Below, in pieces: positions 18,232-26,674 of a stretch of 64,000 bases of DNA (positions are counted from its first letter, which is position 1; each line of letters starts with the position of its first letter). A program made the translations under genes and the position numbers. The notes below the pieces were generated by a model. That model was not told the DNA's origin. It did no database searches and saw only the letters and a list, made by a program, of their open reading frames with translations. This stretch comes from Desulfurellaceae bacterium bin18 (GTDB taxonomy: Bacteria; Desulfobacterota; Binatia; Bin18): NCBI GenBank assembly GCA_002238415.1, contig MPMI01000001.1, positions 124,001 to 188,000 on the forward strand, in the 5' to 3' direction.

Positions 18232-19566
18232 TTACGCCGCTTCTCGAATCACCGGCATGCCCTCGGATGGAGCAAACGTAATACTCCGCCGGACAACACG
18301 CACGGTATGTCCCGGAACTGGCCGGAGGGAGACCCGAGACAACGTCTGGGCGAGAACGATTTTCATCTCATAGGTGGCAAAGGCTGCACCCAAACAGTGA
18401 CGGACTCCCCCGCCAAAGGGGAAAAAGGAGTAGGGATCAACGCGTTTTCCAACAAACCGGTCGGGGTTAAACGTCTCGGGCTCGGGCCACAATTCCGGTC
18501 GCCGGTGGGTGAGGTAAATACACGGCGCAGCCACACAGTCCGCAGGTATTTCGTACGCTCCGATCCGGGTGGGCTGTTCGAGATAGCGAACCACGGCTGG
18601 GATAATAGGATTGAGTCGGGCTGTCTCTTTGATGGTCGCATCAAGATACTCAAGCTCGGAAATGTGCTCGGCTCGTATGGGACCCCCTCCGACCACGTGC
18701 TGGAGCTCGGCGCGAACTTTTTCGAGAACGTCCGGGTTTTGTAACAGACGGTGAACAACCCAGGATAGCGAAGTAGCGGTGGTCTCGTGTCCGGCCAACA
18801 GCATGGTGATCATCTCATCTCGTAGCTCTTGATCGCTCATGGGCCGACCATCCTCGTCGCGGGCTTCGATGAGCATGGCCATGATATCGGTGCGTCCGCT
18901 TTGTGCTGCGGCTTTGCGTTGGGCAATCTGTTCGTACAACACTGCATCGATTTCGTGGCCGAGTTGACCGATGCGTTGCCACGAGGTGAGCGGTCCCAGG
19001 TTGACTTGCAGCCCACGGATTAAGAGGAGGGGGCTACTCCCTACGAGTCTGAGAAACTCAATCAGCAAGGACCGCAGTTTTTGGAGCAGTGCACCTTCGT
19101 CCACGCCAAAAACGGTCCGCAGAATGATGTCAAGCGTGATGGCCTGCATGCGTTCGTGAATGGGGAAGGGGTGTTCCTCTGGCCAGTTATCGATCGACCG
19201 GTCTGCCGCCTCACGCATGATCTCGCCATAGAGGCGCATGCGTTCACCGTGAAACGGCGGCATGAGCAATTTGCGCTCCCGTTTATGGCGCGCGCCATCA
19301 AGCAACAGGACTGAGTTCTCACCCAAAATCGGTTTGAGGACCACATTCCCCCGACCCGCCAGGGCACGCTCGGGTGATGCGGTAAAGATCTGTTTAATGG
19401 CAACCGGGTCACTGAAGAACGCAATCGGTGGCGTATTGAGCCACCGCAGGGTGAAACACTCACCATACTCCTGGGCATATTTCCGCATGATGGGAATGGG
19501 CCTGCGAACCCAGTTCAGCGTCTGGAATAGCCGGGGGAGCCTCGGACCGGGGGGGAGGGAACTCAT
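18232..19566 (-). CDS. Cytochrome P450
   Basis: 444 residues, soluble bacterial P450 length with a PPGPRLP hinge at the N-terminus. The oxygen-activating I-helix motif is AGHETTATSL, the K-helix ExxR is KETARLNP, and the heme ligand is Cys391 in FPFGGGVRHCLGAAFA. It should insert oxygen into a hydrophobic substrate using electrons from a separate ferredoxin or reductase, neither of which is encoded close by. The overall pattern resembles the CYP110-like fatty-acid or terpene group, but that assignment is tentative. Confidence 0.95.
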   Translation of the reverse strand: MSSLPPGPRLPRLFQTLNWVRRPIPIMRKYAQEYGECFTLRWLNTPPIAFFSDPVAIKQIFTASPERALAGRGNVVLKPILGENSVLLLDGARHKRERKLLMPPFHGERMRLYGEIMREAADRSIDNWPEEHPFPIHERMQAITLDIILRTVFGVDEGALLQKLRSLLIEFLRLVGSSPLLLIRGLQVNLGPLTSWQRIGQLGHEIDAVLYEQIAQRKAAAQSGRTDIMAMLIEARDEDGRPMSDQELRDEMITMLLAGHETTATSLSWVVHRLLQNPDVLEKVRAELQHVVGGGPIRAEHISELEYLDATIKETARLNPIIPAVVRYLEQPTRIGAYEIPADCVAAPCIYLTHRRPELWPEPETFNPDRFVGKRVDPYSFFPFGGGVRHCLGAAFATYEMKIVLAQTLSRVSLRPVPGHTVRVVRRSITFAPSEGMPVIREAA

Positions 19567-19643
19567 AGAAAAAATCTACGAGACTATGGGGCGAAGGGCA
19601 AGGCGGGAACAGCGTGTTTCCTGGATGAGAAGACTTTTCCGTG

Positions 19644-19673
19644 TTGTGCCCCTCTACGTTTCACGCTTATAAT
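19644..19673 (+). promoter_or_regulatory. Sigma-70-type promoter before two tiny membrane peptides
   Basis: A perfect -10 hexamer TATAAT (19668-19673) lies 18 bases after a weaker -35 TTGTGC (19644-19649). It faces the small coding sequences at 19755 and 19838 and lies in a non-coding gap between the P450 and CoA-transferase genes. Confidence 0.55.
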
Positions 19674-19691
19674 GCATCATTCTTCTGGGAT

Positions 19692-19714
19692 ACGGCAAAA
19701 GTCTCTTTTGCCGT
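19692..19714 (+). promoter_or_regulatory. Perfect 10-bp hairpin in the leader of the small-peptide genes
   Basis: ACGGCAAAAG at 19692-19701 pairs exactly with CTTTTGCCGT at 19705-19714 around a TCT loop. It is 18 bases after the predicted -10 box and 40 before the first small coding sequence, so it would be near the 5' end of the transcript. It lacks a following T-run, so it is more likely an mRNA-stabilising or protein-binding element than a terminator. Confidence 0.5.
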
Positions 19715-19754
19715 TCTCGTCCTGACGCCCTTGGCCAAACCGGAGGCCGGAGAG

Positions 19755-19841
19755 GTGATTTCTTTTTCGATAGGAACTCTTTCTGGTGGGGTCCTTTTAT
19801 CGGTAGGCTACCTTCTCGACGGAATGGAGGTTCAGACATGA
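19755..19841 (+). CDS. Putative 28-residue single-span membrane peptide
   Basis: A GTG at 19755 is preceded by GGAGG with 8-base spacing and opens a 28-codon frame, rich in glycine and leucine (ISFSIGTLSGGVLLSVGYLL), that could span the membrane once. Its TGA overlaps the ATG of the next small frame (ATGA). The same frame is open upstream to 19641 but without a plausible ribosome site. Tiny paired membrane peptides of this kind often attach to a transporter or oxidase, but no partner is adjacent. No family is recognised. Confidence 0.4.
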   Translation: MISFSIGTLSGGVLLSVGYLLDGMEVQT

Positions 19842-19945
19842 GCCCGGCACAGGCACTCACCGCCGTCTTTTTAGTTTTCCTCGCAATGGGGTTGATCGGT
19901 TTGTTTATCGTTTTTACCGACAGGGGGCTGAAGTGGAAGAAATAG
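19838..19945 (+). CDS. Putative 35-residue single-span membrane peptide
   Basis: Starts with ATG at 19838, overlapping the previous stop, with GGAGG 7 bases upstream. The 35 residues consist of a short N-terminus, a hydrophobic span (AVFLVFLAMGLIGLFIVF) and a basic tail (DRGLKWKK), the layout of a genuine single-pass small protein oriented with its C-terminus in the cytoplasm. It resembles small accessory subunits of sodium symporters in general layout only. Absence of any larger gene in the gap supports it being real. Confidence 0.5.
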   Translation: MSPAQALTAVFLVFLAMGLIGLFIVFTDRGLKWKK

Positions 19946-20030
19946 CGTTCTTCTGGATACATCCGCTCACGCGACTCCTACCTCTTCCCTCACAGGACGG
20001 CCTCGCACAGGGTAACCCAATCCTCCAGGC

Positions 20031-21227
20031 TTAAATCACCCCGTCTGCCTTCAACTGCCGAATCTCAGTTTCGGACAATCCCAGCAATTTGCTGTACACC
20101 AGTTCGTTATGCTCGCCCAGATTCGGACTTGGTGTATCGTTGGGCGGCTGCTGGTCGTTGAAGCGCCAGGGCGCACCGAGTACGGTGACAGGACCGGCGG
20201 TGGGATGATCGATATCCTTGAGGATGCCGCGTTCGCGCAGGTGGGGGTCGTTGAGGACTTCTTCGACGGTCTGGACCGCCCCACAGGTGATATCCGCCTC
20301 GCCACACAGGCGCATGATTTCGTGTTTTGGATGCTGTTTGGTCCAGGCACTGACAATCTCATCCACCTCATCCGCGTGTTTGGAGCGGGCCCGGTTGGTC
20401 GCGAATTTTTCGTCCTGCGCAATATCCTCGCGTCCCATGAGGGCACACAACGCCTGCCAGCGCTGATTGTCTGAGGTCAGCAGTAAAACATAACCGTCAC
20501 TGGCTGGATAACAATTGTACGGAGAGAAGGCCCGGTTCGGAGCCCGGTTACCGGCGCGTTCATAGCTGCCGCCTTGGGCACGGTAGGCTGAGATTTGAGC
20601 CGTCAGCGGTCCAATAGCTGATTCAAACAGCGAGGTTTCCAATTCCAGACCCTCTCCGGTGCGGTCGCGCTGATGCAGTGCGGCCAGTATGCCAGCCGCA
20701 AAATGGATGCCTGCCATAATGTCCATAATCGGCGGCCCGGCCTTCATCGGCGGGCCAGCGGGATCGCCTGTTGTGCTCATGATACCGGACAGGGCTTGGA
20801 CAATGGAGTCAAACGCGGGGTAGGCACTGTACGGGCCAGTCTTGCCATAGCCTGAGCTCGACGCGTATATAATGCGCGGATTGATGCGCTTCAGGTTCCG
20901 ATAGCCCAGCCCCAGCTTGTCCATGGTCCCGGCGGTAAAATTCTCAACGACAATATCGGACTCTGTCACAAACTGTTTGAACAGCTCTTTGCCGCGTTCG
21001 GATTTGAGGTTGAGCGTAATGCCTTTTTTATTCGAGTTGAGCATCACAAAGGGATAGCTCTGCTTTTCGGCGTCCGGGATGGGGAAAATACTGCGCGCGC
21101 GCTCACCGTAGGGAAGCGGTTCGATCTTAATGACCTCGGCTCCAAGCAGGCCCAGAACCTGGGCGGCATAGGGACCGTTAAAGACGTGGGTGAGATCAAG
21201 AACGCGGATATCATCTAATGCTCGCAT
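20031..21227 (-). CDS. CaiB/BaiF family CoA-transferase (class III)
   Basis: 398 residues. The family opening is RVLDLTHVFNGPYAAQVL, with GAEVIKIEP and VENFTAGTMDKLGLGY following. The catalytic aspartate is Asp169 in PIMDIMAGIH, the position known from formyl-CoA transferase, so it should move CoA between carboxylic acids. A C-terminal NDPHLRERGI segment is also typical. It is divergent from a D-hydantoinase gene 125 bases away, suggesting shared control, but the acid pair it uses cannot be told. Confidence 0.93.
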   Translation of the reverse strand: MRALDDIRVLDLTHVFNGPYAAQVLGLLGAEVIKIEPLPYGERARSIFPIPDAEKQSYPFVMLNSNKKGITLNLKSERGKELFKQFVTESDIVVENFTAGTMDKLGLGYRNLKRINPRIIYASSSGYGKTGPYSAYPAFDSIVQALSGIMSTTGDPAGPPMKAGPPIMDIMAGIHFAAGILAALHQRDRTGEGLELETSLFESAIGPLTAQISAYRAQGGSYERAGNRAPNRAFSPYNCYPASDGYVLLLTSDNQRWQALCALMGREDIAQDEKFATNRARSKHADEVDEIVSAWTKQHPKHEIMRLCGEADITCGAVQTVEEVLNDPHLRERGILKDIDHPTAGPVTVLGAPWRFNDQQPPNDTPSPNLGEHNELVYSKLLGLSETEIRQLKADGVI

Positions 21228-21352
21228 AGACGGTTCCCCTCATCAGCGGTGAGCTATCAGCCGCTGCGGAGAAAGGCAAGCAAGCACAGGGGATTTTCTG
21301 AGAGGAGAAGAAAGGAGTACAAGGAAGAGGGGAAATACTCAGGAGGTGGACT

Positions 21353-22789
21353 ATGCTTGATCTCATCATCACCGGAGGAACCGTTGTGACGCCCCACACC
21401 GTGGCGGAATTGGATGTGGGCATTGTTGGGGAGGAGATCGTTGCCGTGGGCCAACCCGGAACCCTGAATGCCGATGCCGGACGGGTGATCGACGCAACGG
21501 GAAAGATCGTCTTGCCGGGCGGGATCGAACCGCATGCCCATATTGGCATTCCCGTCCCGCCGGACTGGACCGGCCAGCCGGATGTGATGACCCAGCCGCC
21601 CGAGGCGGCCAGTCGGGCGGCCGCGTTCGGTGGGGTGACTACCATTATCGATTTTGCGGGTGACCTGTCCCGCAAGGCGCTACGCGGAGAACGCCGTCGC
21701 CCGCTGCTTGAGGTACTTGAGCGGCGGCGGGCCGTCTTTCGAGATCACTGCTACACGGACTTCGCCTTTCACTACATGCTTGCAGGAGAATGCGGCCACC
21801 AAGCCGCGGGCCAGATTGCCGAGGCATTACAAGAGGGCGTGGGCAGCTTCAAGATTTTTACCACCACGGAGGTGCGCATCCCGTACGGACATCTGTGGGA
21901 GATTTTTGCCGAAGTGGCCAAACACGGCGGTATGATGGCCGTCCACGCGGAAGAGGACGAGATTGTGAATTACATGCTTGAGAAGCTTAAGCGCGAGGGA
22001 CGCGACCAAGCCTATAATATGCATCTGGTTCACAACAATCTGTCCGAAGACCTGGCTTTTCGGACGATCATTCGTCTGGCCGAGCATACCGGTACTGGGG
22101 TGTACTTCGTCCATACCACGGCCAAGGAAGGCGTGCGCGCCATTGCCGAAGCACGCCAGTCCGGACAGCCCGTGTACGGTGAGGCCCTGCATCACTATCT
22201 GCACTTCACCTGTGACGATTACAAGAAGCCGGACGGTATGGCGATTCATACCTATCCGGCGCTGAAATTCGCCGATGATCGGGAGGCTCTGGTGGACGGG
22301 TTACTCGACGGACAGCTGTGCACCACGGCTACGGATGAGTATACGACCTATAAAGGTCCTAAACTGTTCAGCGACCGTATCGAATCCATCTGCGGCGGGC
22401 ATAACGGGATAGAGACGCGCATTCCGGTGGCGTTCACGAAATGTGTGGCCGAACGGGGGATGTCGCTCCAGCGCTTTGCCGCCATCATCGCCACCAATGC
22501 GGCCAAGATTCTGGGCCTGTATCCGCAAAAGGGCGCCATTCAGCCGGGCAGCGATGCGGATATTGTCCTGCTCGATCCCCAGTTGACCAAAACGCTGGCG
22601 GTAGAGGATCTGCACGCCGACTCTGACTACAGCATTTGGGAAGGGTTTACCTGCCAGGGCTATCCGGTGATGACGCTCTTGCGTGGTAAGGTGATTGTCG
22701 AAGACGGCAAGCTCGTCGGGCATTCGACAGACGGGCGCTGGCTGAAGCGCCGGGTTGGTGGGGATGTTTTGGCTCGGCCCGCTCTTTGA
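21353..22789 (+). CDS. hydA: Dihydropyrimidinase / D-hydantoinase
   Basis: 478 residues of the cyclic amidohydrolase family. The metal-binding HxH is His61 and His63 in GGIEPHAHIGI, the carboxylated lysine is Lys167 in SFKIFTTTE, and further ligands sit in MAVHAEEDE, YFVHTT and TDEYTTYKGP. It opens the ring of dihydrouracil or hydantoins to N-carbamoyl amino acids using two metal ions. GGAGG precedes the ATG. A second, unrelated hydantoin enzyme type (hyuAB) is 20 kb away. The methyltransferase gene 24 kb into the window probably once followed directly, judging from the duplicated fragment 23 bases after this stop. Confidence 0.93.
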   Translation: MLDLIITGGTVVTPHTVAELDVGIVGEEIVAVGQPGTLNADAGRVIDATGKIVLPGGIEPHAHIGIPVPPDWTGQPDVMTQPPEAASRAAAFGGVTTIIDFAGDLSRKALRGERRRPLLEVLERRRAVFRDHCYTDFAFHYMLAGECGHQAAGQIAEALQEGVGSFKIFTTTEVRIPYGHLWEIFAEVAKHGGMMAVHAEEDEIVNYMLEKLKREGRDQAYNMHLVHNNLSEDLAFRTIIRLAEHTGTGVYFVHTTAKEGVRAIAEARQSGQPVYGEALHHYLHFTCDDYKKPDGMAIHTYPALKFADDREALVDGLLDGQLCTTATDEYTTYKGPKLFSDRIESICGGHNGIETRIPVAFTKCVAERGMSLQRFAAIIATNAAKILGLYPQKGAIQPGSDADIVLLDPQLTKTLAVEDLHADSDYSIWEGFTCQGYPVMTLLRGKVIVEDGKLVGHSTDGRWLKRRVGGDVLARPAL

Positions 22790-22812
22790 TGCTCTTGTCC
22801 GTCTGACAGATC

Positions 22813-22881
22813 ATGACGTGGGACCCGCAACAATATCGGCGCTTTCAAAAGGAACGTGCCCAGCCGTCGGTCCCTGCCTGA
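22813..22881 (+). pseudogene. Truncated copy of the 5' end of the trans-aconitate methyltransferase gene
   Basis: An ATG at 22813 opens MTWDPQQYRRFQKERAQP, nearly the same as the N-terminus of the methyltransferase at 24523, and then leaves homology and stops after 22 codons. The shared stretch is 52 bases with three differences. No ribosome site stands before it, and it cannot encode a methyltransferase. It is a remnant left when about 1.7 kb became inserted or duplicated between hydantoinase and methyltransferase. Confidence 0.75.
22816..22867 (+). repeat. 52-bp direct repeat, left copy
   Basis: Matches 24529-24580 at 49 of 52 positions; the three differences are at 22827, 22838 and 22857. 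The copies lie in the same orientation and bracket a two-gene membrane block. Confidence 0.85.
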
Positions 22882-23077
22882 CTTTTTGCGGCACCAGTAT
22901 GTTCTATTATACAGGTGTATCTGAAATGTTTGAGGCTTCTCGCACGAGGTCAATTCGTGAGAGTTTGTCTGAGGGAGGAAATCCCCAACTGGAAAAATAG
23001 AGCAATATCGGGGTATATACTCCAGAGTTCCTTGCGCGGTTTCACCGAAGCGAGGCTGGCCGCTCTGGGGATACGCG

Positions 23078-23617
23078 TTGGTAAAAATAAAAAAATTTTC
23101 TGCGGCATTGTATATACCAGTATTGTTGTCATTGGCCGTGCTTTCGCATCATCTCATTCGAACCTCCCGCTACGATCTTTCGACGTGGAAGGGAGGCGGG
23201 ATGGGGATGTTTTCGACCCAGGACGATCACGACACACGCTTTGTATCGATTTGGCTGGAGACCGAAGCGGGGGAGTTTGTGGCGGCAAGGAAGAATATCG
23301 GGAAGCCCCTGGACCGCTATGTGGCCGAACCCACCGCCGCCAATTTACAGGCCCTCTGCCGGCATCTTGGCGAGGTCGTCTGGATTGACGCAAGACAGAG
23401 CAAAACCCCTATTCACACCACCGAAAGCGCTGAGCCGGTTCCAGTGGCTATGGTTCAACGTGTGGCATCCGCCGCAGGTGAGCCCCTCATTACTCGTCGT
23501 ATTCGCGTGATTGGTTTTAAGCTCGTTGTGGACGTAGCCAGCGGAGAGCTGCACCACCAAACTCTTGGAACCCTCAATTGCGCAGCGAGCGCAGCGAACT
23601 GTGATGGGCGTGGTTGA
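23078..23617 (+). CDS. Membrane-anchored protein of unknown function
   Basis: About 179 residues from a TTG start; no ATG or GTG lies upstream in frame with a convincing site, so the start is uncertain. A lysine-rich beginning and one hydrophobic span (ALYIPVLLSLAVLSHHLI) form a signal anchor, followed by a soluble domain with GGGMGMFSTQDDHDTRFVS and a charged remainder. Proteins of this layout are often found just before polytopic membrane proteins like the next gene, which it overlaps by 14 bases, so the two probably work together in the membrane. No catalytic motif is recognised and no function is assigned. Confidence 0.6.
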   Translation: MVKIKKFSAALYIPVLLSLAVLSHHLIRTSRYDLSTWKGGGMGMFSTQDDHDTRFVSIWLETEAGEFVAARKNIGKPLDRYVAEPTAANLQALCRHLGEVVWIDARQSKTPIHTTESAEPVPVAMVQRVASAAGEPLITRRIRVIGFKLVVDVASGELHHQTLGTLNCAASAANCDGRG

Positions 23618-24500
23618 TCGTCTTTGCAGCCACCCTGTGGTGGGGCAATTGGCCGGCGCGACTCCGCGCGATTCTTTTACTGTCATCACCTCTCTCACCC
23701 TGGGTATTCTTGTCTTTCGCGGCCACCGTCACGACTATTTTGAAATTCCCTTTCAATTGCTCTTTGTCGCATTCTTGCTTGTTCCCAGGCTCCGCACCCA
23801 GGCACTATTCTGGTTTTTGATTGCCTGTTTCAGCGGCGCGGCCTTGTGGCTGGACTGGCGGTCTGCCGACAACCACAAATACCTGCTGTTCTACTGGCTC
23901 GTGACCGTCTTTCTTGTCTGCAAACAGGGCGAACAGGAGCGACCTCTTATGGTCAAAAAGGTCGCCCGCTATCTGCTGTGCTTCACCATGACGCTTGCCG
24001 TGGCGCAAAAATCTCTCTCGCCTGACTATTTGAGTGGTGATTTTTTTCAATTTGTCCTTATGACAGATGAACGCTTTAGCGCCATGGCTGCCCTATTCTG
24101 TGGCATTGCCCCCGAGGTTCTTGAAGCAAATCGGGTGCTCTACCGCCAAGCCTCGGACCCGGTGAACCTGAACGCCACCTTCCCACTCCTTTTCAGGAAT
24201 GAAAAATTGGTATTGCTTGCCGGCGTCATGACGTGGCTCAACTACCTGATCGAGTCCGCCATTGCCGTGCTTGTTCTGCTTCCGCTGTCAGTCCGTTGGT
24301 CAATCATCATGCACCTGCTGTTAATCGGCTTTATCGCCGCCGTCTATGCTGTGGCTCCGGTCCTTGGCTTCGGCTGGCTGCTGATTATTTGGGGCTATTG
24401 TCTCGCGCCCAATGAACTTGTCGCACTCCGCCTCAGTTATATTGCCTTATTTCTGCTTCTGTGTGTGTATGAAGCCCCGTGGTTGAGCTTGTTGGTGTGA
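23604..24500 (+). CDS. Polytopic membrane protein of unknown function
   Basis: 298 residues from the ATG at 23604 (a GTG at 23601 is equally possible; an earlier start at 23565 would overlap the previous gene more). Six to eight hydrophobic segments are visible, for example ITSLTLGILVFRGH, LLFVAFLLVP, FWFLIACFSGAALWL, IESAIAVLVLLPL and GFGWLLIIWGYCL, with a charged loop DNHKYLLFY in between. The topology vaguely recalls HTTM or DoxX-like families but no firm assignment is possible. Together with the preceding anchored protein it makes up the block enclosed by the 52-bp repeats. Confidence 0.65.
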   Translation: MGVVDRLCSHPVVGQLAGATPRDSFTVITSLTLGILVFRGHRHDYFEIPFQLLFVAFLLVPRLRTQALFWFLIACFSGAALWLDWRSADNHKYLLFYWLVTVFLVCKQGEQERPLMVKKVARYLLCFTMTLAVAQKSLSPDYLSGDFFQFVLMTDERFSAMAALFCGIAPEVLEANRVLYRQASDPVNLNATFPLLFRNEKLVLLAGVMTWLNYLIESAIAVLVLLPLSVRWSIIMHLLLIGFIAAVYAVAPVLGFGWLLIIWGYCLAPNELVALRLSYIALFLLLCVYEAPWLSLLV

Positions 24501-24522
24501 AACTCTCTCCTTCAGTATTTTT

Positions 24523-25314
24523 ATGGCTACGTGGGACCCACAACAATATCAGCGCTTTCAAAAGGAACGCGCCCAGCCGTTTTTCGATTTAGTGAATCGT
24601 CTGCCGGATGGCGAGGTGACAACGGCCGCCGATTTGGGCTGCGGGCCGGGTACGCTCACGGCGACACTGACCGAACGCTGGCCTCGCGCAAGCGTGTGGG
24701 GGGTAGATAATTCGCCTCAGATGTTGACCAAGGCCAGGGCGCAGCCGGCTCAGACCCGGCTGCATTTTGTGGAAGCGGATATTGCCGGGTGGTCCCCGCC
24801 ACAACAGCTGGATCGCATCATCTCGAACGCGGCTCTGCACTGGGTGCCCGAGCATCAGGCCGTTTTACAACGACTGGTCGGCCTGTTGACTCCACGCGGC
24901 GTGCTGGCGGTACAGATGCCGAACAATCATGCAGAGGCCGCCCACCGGATTCTGCGTGAGTCAACGCAGCAAGAGCCGTGGGTGTCGCTGCTGGCCGGCT
25001 CGGAGGAGCGTTTCACGATACAGACCCCCCACTGGTACACCCAAACGCTCCACAGTCTCGGGTGTACAGTCCAGGTGTGGGAGACGATTTATTACCACCT
25101 CTTGTCCGGTGAGAATGCGGTCCTGGAATGGATGAAAGGCACGGCCCTGCGACCGACGCTTGAGCGCTTGGGCCAACGCCTCGGTCAGGACGGGCAGACC
25201 GCATTTCTGGACATGTACGGCCAGAAGCTCGCCCAAGCGTATCCGGCCGGCCCGAAGGGGACGCTGTTTCCTTTTCGTCGGTTGTTCTTTATTGCGCAGC
25301 GCGATGAGCCCTGA
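24523..25314 (+). CDS. tam: Trans-aconitate 2-methyltransferase
   Basis: 263 residues. The opening MATWDPQQYQRFQKERAQPF and the SAM-binding DLGCGPG (residues 37-43), with VDNSPQML and SNAALHWVPEH, are the pattern of Tam. The enzyme methylates trans-aconitate, an inhibitory isomer of the citric-acid-cycle intermediate, in the cytosol using S-adenosylmethionine. A ribosome site is not obvious, and the upstream 20 bases differ completely from those before the truncated copy at 22813, consistent with a rearrangement at its 5' end. Its presence echoes the tricarballylate/methylcitrate-like operon at 11-17 kb. Confidence 0.87.
   Translation: MATWDPQQYQRFQKERAQPFFDLVNRLPDGEVTTAADLGCGPGTLTATLTERWPRASVWGVDNSPQMLTKARAQPAQTRLHFVEADIAGWSPPQQLDRIISNAALHWVPEHQAVLQRLVGLLTPRGVLAVQMPNNHAEAAHRILRESTQQEPWVSLLAGSEERFTIQTPHWYTQTLHSLGCTVQVWETIYYHLLSGENAVLEWMKGTALRPTLERLGQRLGQDGQTAFLDMYGQKLAQAYPAGPKGTLFPFRRLFFIAQRDEP
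24529..24580 (+). repeat. 52-bp direct repeat, right copy
   Basis: Right copy of the repeat at 22816-22867, lying inside the intact methyltransferase from codon 3. The two copies bracket about 1.7 kb. Confidence 0.85.
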
Positions 25315-25409
25315 TAACACTCCGGGCCACCCTGCCGCTCACGGAGTCGGCTGAGTCTAGCAGAGCCCACGAGAGGGCAATCCACCACCAGCGGTGCTGA
25401 GAGAGTATT

Positions 25410-26639
25410 GTGTCAGACAGTACGCACAAACGCGCGATCTTCATTCTGGCCGGGGCGGTGTTTGCCACCATGCTGGGAAACGGCATGGTGATGCCCTTCA
25501 TTCCCATGTATGTCGCACAATTCGGCCTGGGCGGCCTGGGGGCGGGCTTGCTGTTCAGCGTCCATGCGGCGACCCGAACCGTGTTGCTGCCCTTCATCGG
25601 ACGCGCATCCGACCGCTGGGGCAGACGTGGCTTTCTGCTGGTCGGGGTGCTGTTCTACGCCTTGGCCTCCCTGGCCTATCCCCTGGCCGACCGGGTTGCG
25701 GCCTTTGTCGGCATTATGGCGGTCCACGGCACGGGCATGGCCATCGTCCATCTGGTTTCCATGGCCTATGTCGGCGACTTGGCACCGCGGGGTGAGGAAG
25801 GCCGCTATAGCGGCTATATGAATACCGCCCTCCTGGGTGGAATTGCCAGCGGCCCTGTTTTGGGAGGAGTCATCCGCGACCTCTCTTCCATGTCGGTCAA
25901 TTTTCTGGTGATGAGCATCCTGAGCGGGGTGTCCCTTTTCTTGCTGGCGGTCCTGCTGCCTCCCGTCGAATCAATCCGGACCGGACCGAAAAAACCCAAG
26001 CCAGCTTCTACCACACCCTGGCAATTACTCTCCTGCCGTCCGGTCGTGGGGGTGGCGAGTTTTCGTCTCGCCTATGCCTGCACGAATGCCTTGATCTGGA
26101 TATTCCTGCCGGTCCTGGCCGCCCAGCTGTGGACCTTATCCACGACGCAGATCGGGGTGTTAATCTCTGTCAATGTGATGGTCAGCACTGTGCTGCAGGC
26201 CCCCTGCGGCCGGCTGGCCGACCGCAAGCGAAAGGCCGTGCTGATTGCCCTGGGTGGGGTTGGCAGCGCGCTAGCCCTGGCGGCCGTTCCGTTTGCGACC
26301 GTGTTCTGGCAGGTGCTGGCCCTCAACGTCTGTATAGGTGCCTGCTACGGCTTGGCCTTCCCGGCCCATACCGCGGTCGGCATGGAGAACGCCGGTCCAT
26401 ACGGTATGGCCACCGTCATGAGCCTGCTCATGATGGCGCACAGTGCCGGCATGATGGTTGGGCCGCTGCTGTTCGGCGCAATTGCGGATCAACTGAGTCT
26501 GGCCTGGGCGTTCTGGGCCGGGGGGCTGATCAACCTCGGCCTGATAATCGCCTGTTGGCTGTTGCTGGTAGGAGCGCCGAATGAACTGGAAGGGGAACCG
26601 CTCCGGCCCGTGAACACCGATCCTGTTGAGGCGGAGTGA
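25410..26639 (+). CDS. Major facilitator superfamily transporter
   Basis: 409 residues with a GTG start, twelve likely membrane segments and a central cytoplasmic loop (RTGPKKPKPASTT near residue 195). The motif A loop between helices 2 and 3 is GRASDRWGRRGFLLVG, typical of drug:proton antiporters, and a second copy GRLADRKRKAVLIALGG lies in the C-terminal half. DHA-type multidrug or metabolite export is likely; the substrate is not known. It follows tam by 95 bases without an obvious terminator. Confidence 0.9.
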   Translation: MSDSTHKRAIFILAGAVFATMLGNGMVMPFIPMYVAQFGLGGLGAGLLFSVHAATRTVLLPFIGRASDRWGRRGFLLVGVLFYALASLAYPLADRVAAFVGIMAVHGTGMAIVHLVSMAYVGDLAPRGEEGRYSGYMNTALLGGIASGPVLGGVIRDLSSMSVNFLVMSILSGVSLFLLAVLLPPVESIRTGPKKPKPASTTPWQLLSCRPVVGVASFRLAYACTNALIWIFLPVLAAQLWTLSTTQIGVLISVNVMVSTVLQAPCGRLADRKRKAVLIALGGVGSALALAAVPFATVFWQVLALNVCIGACYGLAFPAHTAVGMENAGPYGMATVMSLLMMAHSAGMMVGPLLFGAIADQLSLAWAFWAGGLINLGLIIACWLLLVGAPNELEGEPLRPVNTDPVEAE

Positions 26640-26674
26640 AGTCTTTCCAGAGGCGACTTGCGCGGGAGCGGAGG

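Noticed and set aside
22882..23077. Possible gene between the truncated tam copy and the membrane block
   Set aside because: No frame with a ribosome site or protein-like composition; only short frames.
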